Counted from the first letter of the stretch, positions 50,225 to 59,009 are shown. The stretch is DNA of 59,182 bases from Clostridium kluyveri DSM 555 (GCF_000016505.1 NC_009466.1:1-59182); one strand, 5' to 3'. Notes: generated from the letters alone by a model not told the origin. Translations and numbers: made by a program.

Positions 50225-51680
50225 TTAAGTTGAAGGTTGGGTCGTTAATGGTAATTTATCACTTAAAGCACTCTCTCCTACGGCATTTACAGCCGATACT
50301 TTATATTCATAGGTTGTTGAAGCTGTTAATCCAGTATCTTCATAGGAATTAGTTTCACTTTCACCCACCTTCGCACCATCTCTATAGATGTTATATTGAG
50401 TTGCCCCCTCAACTGCATCCCATGTCAAATTAGCCTGGGTGATTGTAGTCGTTCCTGCTAAATTTGTTGGGGCAGTTGGTACTTGGGGCTGACTAGGGAG
50501 TGACTACAGCTAATCTGAATGCAGATTTCAATTTAATCTTATGATCAATCCATGCAGTTAAAACAAAACTCTCAATACCTGTTTTAACATTCTTGTCCTG
50601 GTCATAAATCATGTTTAAATCATAGTTATAGTGAGAGTACCTAAAATCTCCCACTACCGGTACTGTAGCTAAATCACAGAATACCACAGGTGCCCCTAGT
50701 ATCTGTTCAGGTGGTGCTACAAATAGGGCGGTATTGTTATTTGCCAGTTCTTTTATCATTGTAAAATAATCAGCTTTCTTCATGACTATCTTCGCATTTT
50801 CAGCATAATCATCTTCCAAATCTGCTAAAGCCGCCATTATTGCTTCATACATAGTTGAACCAGTTTTTTTAGTAATCAAATAATCTGTTCCTGCCTCATT
50901 TTTCTTATAAAAACTCATATCTGTTGGCGTAGTTGATTCAAAGGCTACCTTTTTTTCCTTTTTGGCAAGTCCACTTTGCAATCCGGCTTGTACCGTAGCG
51001 ACCAGATTAGTTTCAGTACCATTTAAAACAGTCTCGGTAATATCACAGAACACTTTAAATTTATTTCTTATAAATGATACAGTATCCCCTTCAGCTACTA
51101 ATTCCTTGGCCGTTGCACTATCATCAGCTAAAAAATCATCATCATCAAGGGTAAATAGTAATTTAGGAATTTCTAAATTAGTAATATTAGTAAATGTGGA
51201 AATTCCTCTTAGTGGGTTTGTTGCCATAGGTTCAGTTAATAACTCCTGCGTCATAGTTGAGGGTAGTAACTTGTCACCATTTCCTAAAGAGCTGCCAGCA
51301 CCAAGAGCGTTTTGAACATTCGTTCCCAAAATTGCCTTAACATCATCTGGTATAGGTTGTTTAGTCATTACAGCTTTTATTAGAAATGCTTTTGCTTTGA
51401 TTATTTTTGCTTTTTCATCATCTGCGCCATCAAGTACTTTTTTAGTTGATGCCTGTTTTGCTGCAAGTGCTGTTTTCTGTTCTGCTTCAAGTTGATCATG
51501 CTGTGCTTTTAGTAGATCAAATCTCGTCTTCAGGTCTGCCTTGGTAGCAGTCAGTTTGTTAAGATCGTCAGTTGTAACCTTTGGGTCAACAGCCTTTTCA
51601 GCTATTTCATTTTCTACTTTCTGTAACTGTGTTCCTATGGTAATAAGATCCTGTTTCATTTCAAACAATGTTTTCGCCAT
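50225..51680 (-). CDS. Capsid-FN3 fusion made by +1 frameshift at CCC TAG
   Basis: The capsid frame ends ACT CCC TAG at 50501-50493. One base forward, the P-site proline pairs again (CCT) and the frame continues as SQPQVPTAPTNLAGTTTITQ and on for 89 residues to a stop at 50225. These residues form a fibronectin type III domain (NLTWDAVEGATQYNIYRDGA, YEYKVSAVNAVGESALSD). The FN3 part has no start codon of its own with a ribosome site except an internal ATG. A fraction of capsid subunits would thus carry a surface FN3 domain, as reported for some Gram-positive phages. Confidence 0.72.
50493..51680 (-). CDS. HK97-family major capsid protein
   Basis: A 395-residue protein. Residues 1 to about 105 are a coiled-coil scaffold-like delta region (MKQDLITIGTQLQKVENEIA, DQLEAEQKTALAA) that the upstream protease should remove. 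The rest is an HK97 fold (GSSLGNGDKLLPSTMTQELL, ATNPLRGISTFTNI, FESTTPTDMSFYKKNEA, YSHYNYDLNMIYDQDKNVKT). ATG overlaps the protease gene. Ends at the shifty CCC TAG. Confidence 0.92.
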   Translation of the reverse strand: MAKTLFEMKQDLITIGTQLQKVENEIAEKAVDPKVTTDDLNKLTATKADLKTRFDLLKAQHDQLEAEQKTALAAKQASTKKVLDGADDEKAKIIKAKAFLIKAVMTKQPIPDDVKAILGTNVQNALGAGSSLGNGDKLLPSTMTQELLTEPMATNPLRGISTFTNITNLEIPKLLFTLDDDDFLADDSATAKELVAEGDTVSFIRNKFKVFCDITETVLNGTETNLVATVQAGLQSGLAKKEKKVAFESTTPTDMSFYKKNEAGTDYLITKKTGSTMYEAIMAALADLEDDYAENAKIVMKKADYFTMIKELANNNTALFVAPPEQILGAPVVFCDLATVPVVGDFRYSHYNYDLNMIYDQDKNVKTGIESFVLTAWIDHKIKLKSAFRLAVVTP

Positions 51681-52428
51681 TATAAATTCCCCCTAAAATT
51701 GTTTTTGTATATTCAATATTCTGTCTTGCCTGCTCAGCTAATTTCTTTCTTTCCCCCATTTCCAATACTGAAATTGAATTAGTAATATTTCTTGTCAACA
51801 ATGTTTTAGGAACATTGCGATATTTAGAAAATAATTCTTCACTTATACATGCTGCTATATTATTTTCTTCTTCCACAACATCACACAAACCATATGAATA
51901 TGCATCATCAGCAGATAACCAAGTATCATTATCCATAAGCTTTTGCAAGGTGTCTTGGTCTAATTTATCACCAGCCTTATTTAGATAAGTAGTCTGCATA
52001 GATAGTCCAATTTTATCTAAATCGTCAGCTTTTTTTCTAAAATCTTTTGCATTACCCCATGCAATGCTTAAAGGATTATGAATCATCATCATTGAATTTT
52101 TAGGCATTAAAATAGTATTTCCACTCATGGCAATTATGCTTGCAATACTGGCTGCCAAAGCATCAACATAGACATTAACCTGTGCTTTGTGTTGCTTTAA
52201 CATATTACCTATGGCCACTCCTTCAAATACATTTCCTCCTGGAGAATTAATGTGCAGATTTATAGTATTCACATCTCCCAAGTCATCCAAGTCCTTCTTG
52301 AAAGATGCTGCTGTAGTATCGGTATCGTCCCACTTATAACTTACAATTTCTCCATAAATAAAAATGTCAGCTTGTTTATCATCATCAGCTGACATTTTCA
52401 TTTGCCAAAATTTTTGTTTTTGTGCCAC
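51661..52428 (-). CDS. ClpP-like head maturation protease
   Basis: A 255-residue serine protease of the ClpP/S14 type: LHINSPGGNVFEGVAIGNML, VDALAASIASIIAMSG (nucleophile Ser in ALAASIAS), MMMIHNP (catalytic His), and DNDTWLSADDAYSYGLCD. It processes the capsid scaffold. GTG start after AGGAG. Standard position between portal and capsid. Confidence 0.92.
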   Translation of the reverse strand: MAQKQKFWQMKMSADDDKQADIFIYGEIVSYKWDDTDTTAASFKKDLDDLGDVNTINLHINSPGGNVFEGVAIGNMLKQHKAQVNVYVDALAASIASIIAMSGNTILMPKNSMMMIHNPLSIAWGNAKDFRKKADDLDKIGLSMQTTYLNKAGDKLDQDTLQKLMDNDTWLSADDAYSYGLCDVVEEENNIAACISEELFSKYRNVPKTLLTRNITNSISVLEMGERKKLAEQARQNIEYTKTILGGIYNGENIV

Positions 52429-53641
52429 TATTATCTCCTCCTTTCCTTAATGACGGGTCCATATCTATAGGATATAAGTCACCACTTACCCAGAGTTTAT
52501 TTGCATTACCACCTGCAGGTGGGTAATCCTCCAGCATCCTAACTTCATCCTGTTTTAAATACCCATTTCTTACACCGGATTGATAAAATGCAGTTCTTGC
52601 CGCCATATCACCTCTAAGAAGTGCGTTTACGGAAAATTTAAAATATTGTCCTTGTTTTCTTTGAATGGGATTTAAAAGCTTTCTATTGTATTCCTGCTCA
52701 TATTGTCTAACATCCGGTGTCAATCTCATCTGCACATATTGAATCATTACCTGCTCATTACTGGAATAGGACTGTCCTTCAACTTCATTTACAAACGCAA
52801 CAGGAACAGTGAATACATTGGCCATTTTAGTTCTGGTTATTTTCTCTGAATTTATGGTGTCGGCAGATGTATACCCTCTCTGTATTTCATCTATAGTAAC
52901 ACCATTTTCCTCAAACAAAGCTCCACCGTTATCGGAAATAAATTGTCTTAAATTATCAACAATAGCTTCCTGCTTTTCTTTCCCTAAATTAGCATCATAT
53001 TTAATCTTGAAACTATCAATTTTATCCATTTCCTTAAGGGAAAATTCCTGAACTGCCTTATCGTACTTTAAAGCATTGGTCAATACCTTTATAGGACTGA
53101 TACCCGCAAGTCTTGATGAACCGGTTATATGCTTTACATGTATAATTTCAGTATTATATATATATCTAGTCGAACCATTTATATTTACCTCGTACCACAA
53201 TGAACCATCATCAATATTCATAAATGGCATTACATAACAAGGAGGTATTGGAATTAAACTTACAGGATTCAGTCTTATATCCCTTTCAATTAGTGCATAA
53301 GCATTACCATGCTCATTTCTATCTGTTTCCATCTTTTGATGGAATTCAAAGCTTGTCATATTCTGATTTGGTGAATTACTTACCAAATCAGAGATATCAT
53401 TATGAACTTCCTCATAATTTTGATAAACTTTTACAGGTAATGAAGCAAACGTGTTACTTATACGACTTATAATACTGAAAATTAGTTCATTATTTGATAA
53501 TGTGCTATTATCTATACCCCAAAATGTACGCCCTATCCATTTGGCAAACCTTTGAAAAACCGGAGTGCTAGTTGTCTGTGCCCTTATCCTATTAGACTTA
53601 AATACATTTTTTACTTTCCCAAATAAATTAATCTCCCTCAC
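52385..53641 (-). CDS. HK97-family portal protein
   Basis: A 418-residue portal: RFAKWIGRTFWGIDN, DLVSNSPNQNMTSFEFHQKM, NAYALIERD, IIHVKHITGSSRLAGISPIK, FTVPVAFVNEVEGQSYSSNE, LNPIQRKQGQYFKFSVNALL. Forms the dodecameric gate for DNA entry. The start is GTG overlapping the terminase stop (GTGA). Confidence 0.93.
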   Translation of the reverse strand: MREINLFGKVKNVFKSNRIRAQTTSTPVFQRFAKWIGRTFWGIDNSTLSNNELIFSIISRISNTFASLPVKVYQNYEEVHNDISDLVSNSPNQNMTSFEFHQKMETDRNEHGNAYALIERDIRLNPVSLIPIPPCYVMPFMNIDDGSLWYEVNINGSTRYIYNTEIIHVKHITGSSRLAGISPIKVLTNALKYDKAVQEFSLKEMDKIDSFKIKYDANLGKEKQEAIVDNLRQFISDNGGALFEENGVTIDEIQRGYTSADTINSEKITRTKMANVFTVPVAFVNEVEGQSYSSNEQVMIQYVQMRLTPDVRQYEQEYNRKLLNPIQRKQGQYFKFSVNALLRGDMAARTAFYQSGVRNGYLKQDEVRMLEDYPPAGGNANKLWVSGDLYPIDMDPSLRKGGDNSGTKTKILANENVS

Positions 53642-56631
53642 CTCCTCCTTATGGATGCAAAACTAACTTTTGCAGGACCTTTAGGTTTCACTAATTTATT
53701 AATTACATCAACATGGGCATCTAAAGTAGCCGCAAAACCATCAATTTTTCTATTTTTGCCTTGCTTTGTAGGTATCCAATTTTTATTTCTATCCTCAACA
53801 AGTTTTACATTATTCAAGTACCATCTATAGATTTTGCTATTATTGAAAATTACTTTTCCGTCTAAAAGCATTTGTTTAAAATCTTGTAATGGTCCACCTA
53901 AAGTAATAAATCCCTGCCTTACTATTTCAGTTTTAAAGCCAAGGTCTTTTAAGGCTTCATTTAACCTCAATGCCTTGGCTGGATCGTACATTATTTTGTT
54001 TATCTTATAGATTTTTGACTGTTCTTGAAACCATTCCTGGACATAAATATCTTTTACATACATTCCAGGGACTACAGTCAAGTCACCAGCTTTTATCCAC
54101 TCGTCTAATCTCTGTTTATTTTTATCCCTGTCATACCTCGCCTTTGGAATCCATGAATGGCATAAAATAAAGACTTCACTTGTCTGCAATGGAAATTCCA
54201 ATACTGCAGCTGTAAAATCTTCTGTCTCCGAAAGGTCGTAACCACCTGTGCATTCACAGCCCTTCAGGGTGTTTATATCTAATGTTTTGCTGTTTTTATT
54301 GATTGTTTCTATATCTACAAGAGATAATTCAGTAACATCAGAAAAAATATTAAACTGTTTTGTTATCCAATCAGCTCTTTCCTGAGGACTTTTCCTGTCT
54401 TTCTTCCAGTCAGTAACAAGACTTACAAAATCCATTAAGCCAATATTAGGATTAGCCTTAATCCATAGTTCCGGATTTTCAACTTCTTCTATATTATCAA
54501 GTTTGGCCATATAATAAAAAGTTCTCTCGTCGATATTATCCTCTATATTTTCAAGGCATTCCTTGCCATCATCATAAAACTGCATCAATGGCCCATCCAA
54601 AACATATCCTGCAGTGGTTATATAGATAATTAAAGGCTGCTTTCTTGTCCCCCTTGACTTTTTTATTACATTTATGAGTTTAAAATCATCAAATTCGTGA
54701 ATTTCATCAAAAATTCCAAGGTGCGTATTAAGACCATCCAGTCTTTTACTGTCTGAAGCTCTCGCCTGAATTTCTGAAAATTTATCTTCATACTTTATAA
54801 CGTTTCTTTGAGCTTTATATCTTTTTCTAAGAAATGGTGATTTCTCAACCATTGCTTTGGCTTCATCGAATAGCTCATGGGCCTGTTCCTTTGAATTGGC
54901 GAGTACATAAACCCTAGCACCATTTTCATTATCAAAACCCACTGAATAGTTAGAAATACCACTAATAAGGGTAGTATTATGCGTTGCTGTATGGTTTTTG
55001 CCTGCTAAATACAGTTTTTTTTCATCTTCTACAGCAATACATTTAACAGGTACACTCTTATATTTTTCAATATTGATTACACTTTTGTTCTTCATTCTAT
55101 CCGAGAGCTTGTCTTTTAGCCTTTTGTGTTTTCTCTTTAATTTAAAACACGAATGTTCTTTATCAACATAAAAAAGCACTGAATGAACAGTGCTTTTTTT
55201 CTCATTACACTTAGCCTGCTTTTTTCTTATGGAATGTTTAATTCCTAAAGAAGATAACAAATTACTAAATCCATCTATTATTATTTTATTTTTTTGAACA
55301 AATTCACATTGACCGGCCTTACTACAATAACCATCAGTATCCATCAAACCTTTTAATAACTCATATCTTTGTTCCAGAGAAGCTCTTAAATATATTTCAG
55401 GAATATGCTTGTTATTTAATACCCCAAGTTTCCTAAGCTTCTCTTGTATTGTGAGAATTTTGTATTCTGGTCGCGGTAAATTATGTCTATGAGCATAATC
55501 AATTTCTCTTGCGCAGGCTTTACACTTGCCTCTGCTATCATACACTTTTATTTTTAAATGCCCTCTATGGCAGTATTTATCTAATAGTGGTTCTCGTAAG
55601 GTAACTGTCAGTACATTGGGTTTTCGCTCGTATATGTTAACAGATACCCCTATTTTTTGCACATGCTCAATAATTTCTGTATCATTAACTGAAGCCGTTA
55701 TACGGGCACTGGCTGAAGCCCCGTTACCAATCCAAACCCCTAATATATAAGGATCTAAAATCAAATCTTTTTCTTCATATTCAACAGCTCCTGCCATCGG
55801 AACTCTATATTTATACTCTATACCTTTGCCATCTTTTCTGAAATGTTTAAAGTTCTTTGCCATTTCACCGGTAGTCACATCAAAATATCCATTGCTTTCC
55901 CTATAATCCGGCCTTAGTAGCTGTCTACCTTTTAAAGGTTTATATTTTAATGTCTTTCTACTGCTCTTAGTTGTAACTGTCCAAATATGTTCGGTGTCAG
56001 CAATTATAAACTCACCATCTTCAAATGTAACCTTATAGCACTCATGGTTTACCATTATGTCACTTGTGCCAATTACCTTGGTTGGTTTCCCATCCACACC
56101 AAACACATAATCTCCGCATTCTATATCCCTCATGGTTTTCCAACCTGTCGGAGTATCTATCGGGGTATCAAGATCTAAAGCTTTACCGTTTTTCCTCCCT
56201 ACAAATATTAATCCTTCACGAAAACGCCTTAATCCAGTGTCTTTATGCACCCATCCGTATAAAGAACCAACAACAAAATGTTCCCAGGGTTGCAATACGA
56301 GTTGTTCAAAATCTCCCTTGGAAGGCTTGCATTTTTTTTCAATAAATCTTATCGGCCTATGTCCTTTTTCTTCGTCAAATATCCAGGGAAAATCATCTGT
56401 ACCTTGTCTTTCTAAATCTTTAAGATGCCTTTTAGCTGCCAGGATATTTTCTTTGTTTGCAGGTATGGTTTTGTCAATAAGTCTTTCAGCATACCAGGTC
56501 GTTAAAAGTTCCGGATATGGCTGCTCAAGTATTCCACCCCATTCTTTTTGTTCATTTTTATAGTTTTCCCACCATCTAGTAAGTGCAGTATAGGACATTT
56601 CAAGAAGTTTAGAAGTCATCTTCATCCTCAT
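53638..56631 (-). CDS. terL: Large terminase subunit interrupted by an intein
   Basis: A 997-residue precursor. Extein parts: residues 1-150 (ends FVGRKNGK) and 553-997. Spliced they give a 595-residue phage terminase with Walker A GRKNGKTT, Walker B GIFDEIHEF, and nuclease acidic residues (GGYDLSETEDFTAAVL, KIDGFAATLDA). The 402-residue intein sits exactly between K150 and T553, inside Walker A, so the enzyme is inactive until splicing. TerL pumps and cuts DNA. Starts at 56631, 56625 and 56619 are all possible. Confidence 0.93.
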   Translation of the reverse strand: MRMKMTSKLLEMSYTALTRWWENYKNEQKEWGGILEQPYPELLTTWYAERLIDKTIPANKENILAAKRHLKDLERQGTDDFPWIFDEEKGHRPIRFIEKKCKPSKGDFEQLVLQPWEHFVVGSLYGWVHKDTGLRRFREGLIFVGRKNGKALDLDTPIDTPTGWKTMRDIECGDYVFGVDGKPTKVIGTSDIMVNHECYKVTFEDGEFIIADTEHIWTVTTKSSRKTLKYKPLKGRQLLRPDYRESNGYFDVTTGEMAKNFKHFRKDGKGIEYKYRVPMAGAVEYEEKDLILDPYILGVWIGNGASASARITASVNDTEIIEHVQKIGVSVNIYERKPNVLTVTLREPLLDKYCHRGHLKIKVYDSRGKCKACAREIDYAHRHNLPRPEYKILTIQEKLRKLGVLNNKHIPEIYLRASLEQRYELLKGLMDTDGYCSKAGQCEFVQKNKIIIDGFSNLLSSLGIKHSIRKKQAKCNEKKSTVHSVLFYVDKEHSCFKLKRKHKRLKDKLSDRMKNKSVINIEKYKSVPVKCIAVEDEKKLYLAGKNHTATHNTTLISGISNYSVGFDNENGARVYVLANSKEQAHELFDEAKAMVEKSPFLRKRYKAQRNVIKYEDKFSEIQARASDSKRLDGLNTHLGIFDEIHEFDDFKLINVIKKSRGTRKQPLIIYITTAGYVLDGPLMQFYDDGKECLENIEDNIDERTFYYMAKLDNIEEVENPELWIKANPNIGLMDFVSLVTDWKKDRKSPQERADWITKQFNIFSDVTELSLVDIETINKNSKTLDINTLKGCECTGGYDLSETEDFTAAVLEFPLQTSEVFILCHSWIPKARYDRDKNKQRLDEWIKAGDLTVVPGMYVKDIYVQEWFQEQSKIYKINKIMYDPAKALRLNEALKDLGFKTEIVRQGFITLGGPLQDFKQMLLDGKVIFNNSKIYRWYLNNVKLVEDRNKNWIPTKQGKNRKIDGFAATLDAHVDVINKLVKPKGPAKVSFASIRRR
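54976..56181 (-). mobile_element. Class 3-like intein with LAGLIDADG homing endonuclease in terL
   Basis: 402 residues, from A151 (ALDLDTPIDTPTGW) to N552 (HTATHN), followed by Thr. It starts with Ala, not Cys/Ser. Block B reads TEHIW (His and Trp), block F VKCIAVED (Cys), block G THN preceded by TA: the Trp-Cys-Thr set that defines class 3 inteins, which start splicing from the block F Cys. Two LAGLIDADG helices are present (YILGVWIGNGAS, LLKGLMDTDG) with their acidic residues partly kept (GLMDTDG), so the endonuclease may be active. Boundaries are inferred from Walker A continuity. Confidence 0.88.
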
Positions 56632-57061
56632 CTGTACATTCTAAGTTAATTGCAAGTCTTGCTCTGGCAGATGGTGACAATCCTAAATCAGCAGCAAAAC
56701 CTCTGAGCTGTCTTGCCATTTCACTCATTTTTTTAATAAATGGATTGGGCTTGCCGCCAGTCCACATTCCGTACTTTTTGACCTGTCTTTTATAGGAAAG
56801 ATATTGGGAATAAGTATCACAGTATAACGCAAGATGTGTAACATCCGCATCTGTCATTAATTCAACAGAAATCAGCAGTTCAGAAACTCTTTTAAATTCT
56901 TTTTGAGCCGTTATATCAAGCCATGGAGGTGGTTTTACATTATCATGTCCTATTTTTAGCTTTTCTTCATTTTTTACACGTTTTTCTATTTCTTTTTTAG
57001 TCCTGTGATTTTTATTTCCGTTTAATAATTGAAGTTTAATCGATTTTGCTGGAGTTGGCAT
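56609..57061 (-). CDS. terS: Small terminase subunit (P27 family)
   Basis: About 150 residues: TPAKSIKLQLLNGNKNHRTK, KPPPWLDITAQKEFKRVSEL, ALYCDTYSQYLSYKRQV, FAADLGLSPSARARLAI, the P27-type small terminase pattern. It recognises the packaging site. ATG at 57061 follows AAAGGTGG; the end overlaps terL by 23 bp. Confidence 0.9.
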   Translation of the reverse strand: MPTPAKSIKLQLLNGNKNHRTKKEIEKRVKNEEKLKIGHDNVKPPPWLDITAQKEFKRVSELLISVELMTDADVTHLALYCDTYSQYLSYKRQVKKYGMWTGGKPNPFIKKMSEMARQLRGFAADLGLSPSARARLAINLECTDEDEDDF

Positions 57062-57112
57062 TTTCTTCACCACCTTTCCACATAATGTAAAATGCAACAA
57101 TAAAATAGTCAA

Positions 57113-57241
57113 AAATTCCCTCTCAAAAAAATTTCATCTGCGAATTTATTGTAAAGGGAGGGTCACCACCCGGTCTACGCCAATTAATGGTAATTATTTA
57201 TTGGCAGGGGGGCTACTCGTTTCTATTTATTTACAATTATT
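57113..57241. other. GC-rich intergenic island, candidate cos site
   Basis: Between terS and the HNH gene lies a stretch with two G-rich blocks (GGGAGGGTCACCACCCGG near 57156-57173 and GGCAGGGGGGCTACTCG near 57203-57219) in otherwise AT-rich DNA, with small inverted repeats (GGGT-CACC-ACCC; CCAAT...ATTGG). HNH plus P27 terminase phages usually cut at cos sites here. No cut position can be fixed from sequence alone. Confidence 0.45.
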
Positions 57242-57550
57242 TTATACAATGTCATTATTGTAAAATTTATAAATATCTCGTCTTTTTTTCTTCTTCTTGC
57301 TTCCATTACGTTCAGGATGCTCTTTGTTATGACAAGCAGGACATATAGACTCCAAGTTATCCAGTTCAAAAGCTTTGCTTAAATCTTTTCTTAACTCCAC
57401 TATATGATGAACTGTATTGGCTTCCTTAATTAACCCACGCCTTAAACATGGCTGGCATAAGTAATTATCCCTAATTAATACTATCTTCCTTACTCTCTGC
57501 CATCTTCTAGATTTATATATATTGTCATATTCATCTCTTGGTCTGGCCAA
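57242..57550 (-). CDS. HNH endonuclease (packaging-associated)
   Basis: A 102-residue HNH nuclease: YKSRRWQRVRKIVLIRDNYL, CQPCLRRG, TVHHIVELRKD, NLESICPACHNKEH. HNH motif residues HH, N and H and the two Cys pairs are all present. In HK97-type phages this enzyme works with the terminase to cut cos. TTG start with AAGGTGG somewhat far upstream. Confidence 0.9.
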   Translation of the reverse strand: MARPRDEYDNIYKSRRWQRVRKIVLIRDNYLCQPCLRRGLIKEANTVHHIVELRKDLSKAFELDNLESICPACHNKEHPERNGSKKKKKRRDIYKFYNNDIV

Positions 57551-57582
57551 GTCTTACAGTCACCACCTTATATTCTCAAAAT

Positions 57583-57618
57583 AAAAAAGCCTGTCCTTTT
57601 TACAATAGAACAAGCTTT
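57583..57618 (-). terminator. Internal terminator upstream of HNH region
   Basis: On the minus strand AAAAGCTTGTTC pairs with GACAGGCTTTT (two G-U) over about 12 bp, followed by TTATTTTG. It lies between the zinc-ribbon gene and the HNH gene. Confidence 0.6.
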
Positions 57619-57625
57619 TAACCTA

Positions 57626-57919
57626 TTAGACTCTTTTCTTTAATTCTTCCATATCTGCTCCTATTTCATCCTTAAACCTCATAATCTTTAATTCCATATC
57701 AGCTTTTTCAGCTGGACTTTTAATCTTCCAGCATTCATCCTGCAATTTATTAATCTCTTTTTGCTTTTCTCTTATCTGTGGGTCTGTATAATAGCAGACA
57801 TACCTTTCATTGCAGTGTGGACATATAAAGTAAGCTTCTCTTACATCAAGTGGAAGTCTTCTGGTCTTAAGGTTTATCTCAAACTTTTTACCGCATTTAT
57901 CACATGCAACTTTATTCAT
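57626..57919 (-). CDS. Zinc-ribbon phage protein
   Basis: A 97-residue protein with an N-terminal zinc ribbon (CDKCGKKFEI ... YFICPHCNERYVC) and a helical C-terminus (KQKEINKLQDECWKI). GAGGTGATGCT precedes ATG. Commonly found upstream of terminase genes; may regulate late expression or packaging. Function unproven. Confidence 0.7.
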   Translation of the reverse strand: MNKVACDKCGKKFEINLKTRRLPLDVREAYFICPHCNERYVCYYTDPQIREKQKEINKLQDECWKIKSPAEKADMELKIMRFKDEIGADMEELKKRV

Positions 57920-57952
57920 AGCATCACCTCATTGCAGTTATAAAGCATTGGC

Positions 57953-58222
57953 TTATTTAATTCCATTACTATCTCCTTCTCTTATATTCATTTGTTTTAA
58001 CATACTCTCTGCTTCTTTACTTGAGATTACCCTTTCATGTCCCCTGAAAGATTCAAGCCTTGCCTTCATCTCTGGACCTAATATAAGTTCTTCCCCTTCG
58101 TCTCCCACAAAATAAATCCCTTTTGCTTCCTCATTTATTCCTGAAACATATCCTACTGTAGTATTATTTATTTCATTATCTTTGTTTAAGTTTAAAGTTT
58201 CTTCTAATGAAGAACTAACCAT
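57953..58222 (-). CDS. Unknown protein at the start of the late operon
   Basis: An 89-residue acidic protein (SLEETLNLNKDNEINNTTVG, GIYFVGDEGEELILGPEMKA). AAAGGAAGTG precedes ATG. First gene after the terminator and gap 58223-58520, hence probably the first of the main late transcript. No domain recognised. Confidence 0.6.
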   Translation of the reverse strand: MVSSSLEETLNLNKDNEINNTTVGYVSGINEEAKGIYFVGDEGEELILGPEMKARLESFRGHERVISSKEAESMLKQMNIREGDSNGIK

Positions 58223-58372
58223 AAATTATTCACTTCCTTTCTTCTGGTTTATTCTACCTTTTATTTACCATTTACTAGGATAAACTATTCTCAATTAGCC
58301 ATAACTCTCACAGCTTTTAGTTTCCATCTTTATACAAACCTAGTAATACCAATAGTTTTCCCCATATACATA

Positions 58373-58395
58373 ACTTCGCTAAACGAAACTTTAAC
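58373..58395. promoter_or_regulatory. Imperfect inverted repeat in the late control gap
   Basis: CGTTAAA-GTTTC-GTTTAGCG (minus strand) pairs 7 of 8 positions. It lies in the 300-bp gap before the late operon (58223-58523), where a late promoter and its activator site are expected. I could not fix a clear sigma-A promoter there. Confidence 0.35.
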
Positions 58396-58420
58396 GATCT
58401 TCTATATAATCCCATAACAA

Positions 58421-58448
58421 AAGGCACTTGAACTTAATCAAGTGCCTT
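58421..58448 (-). terminator. Terminator after the late regulator gene
   Basis: AAGGCACTTGA and TCAAGTGCCTT, perfect 11-bp stem with a six-base loop; TTTTG follows on the minus strand. Confidence 0.75.
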
Positions 58449-58523
58449 ACCCACTAATTGCCACTATACACATTATAGCACTTGACATACCCCCATTACT
58501 GTCATCTTTTTAAAAAGTTTTAT

Positions 58524-58973
58524 TTAAATTCTCAATCCTCTTTTTTCTGCAAATAATTTTCTTGCATCTCTAAGCCAGCGATAAACTGTTTTCTGACTTG
58601 CAGGTATATATATTTCTGCTGTATGAACTCTTCTGTGTATATCGCCCTTTTCTAATTCCTTATCTGCATCTTTAAAGTAAACAGTCTCTATGGCCTGTAC
58701 AATAGCCTTGCCTTGAGGTTTAACCCTAAGCTCTGCAACAGTAAGTTCTACAGCTTCCATATCTTTAATTTCTGCAAGCTTTTCATTGACTGCTCTTTCA
58801 GCTCTGATTATTGCTGCTTCAATTGGAAAACTTATTCCTTCACTCTTCTGTCTTTTCTTATAGTCTTCCAATGCTTCATCATATATTTTTTTCTTATATT
58901 CATCTGCTGACATATCCTGCTCGGCATAGAAACGGAATGCAGCAGTAGCATAGTCACGTATATGATTTTTCAT
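58524..58973 (-). CDS. Putative late transcription regulator (ArpU/RinA position)
   Basis: A 149-residue protein with a C-terminal HTH-like region (IYIPASQKTVYRWLRDARKL) preceded by AIETVYFKDADKELEKG. Size, HTH near the end and position just before the terminase block match late-gene activators of the ArpU/RinA type in Gram-positive phages. AGAGGTGCGGT precedes ATG, and a palindrome lies directly upstream. Family assignment is by position and style, not a clear match. Confidence 0.6.
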   Translation of the reverse strand: MKNHIRDYATAAFRFYAEQDMSADEYKKKIYDEALEDYKKRQKSEGISFPIEAAIIRAERAVNEKLAEIKDMEAVELTVAELRVKPQGKAIVQAIETVYFKDADKELEKGDIHRRVHTAEIYIPASQKTVYRWLRDARKLFAEKRGLRI

Positions 58974-58990
58974 ACCGCACCTCTTCCTTG

Positions 58991-59009
58991 CTAAGTTATG
59001 CTAACTTAG
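58991..59009. promoter_or_regulatory. Palindrome before the late regulator gene
   Basis: CTAAGTTA-TGC-TAACTTAG, perfect 8-bp arms, 18 bp before the start of the regulator gene. Likely operator. A second looser repeat, GGTATG...CATACC, lies at 59056-59076. Confidence 0.5.

Noticed and set aside
50225-50428. FN3 domain as an independent small gene starting at the internal ATG 50428
   Set aside because: That start would cut off the first strand of FN3 and lacks a ribosome site; the open frame reaches back exactly to the CCC TAG of the capsid gene.
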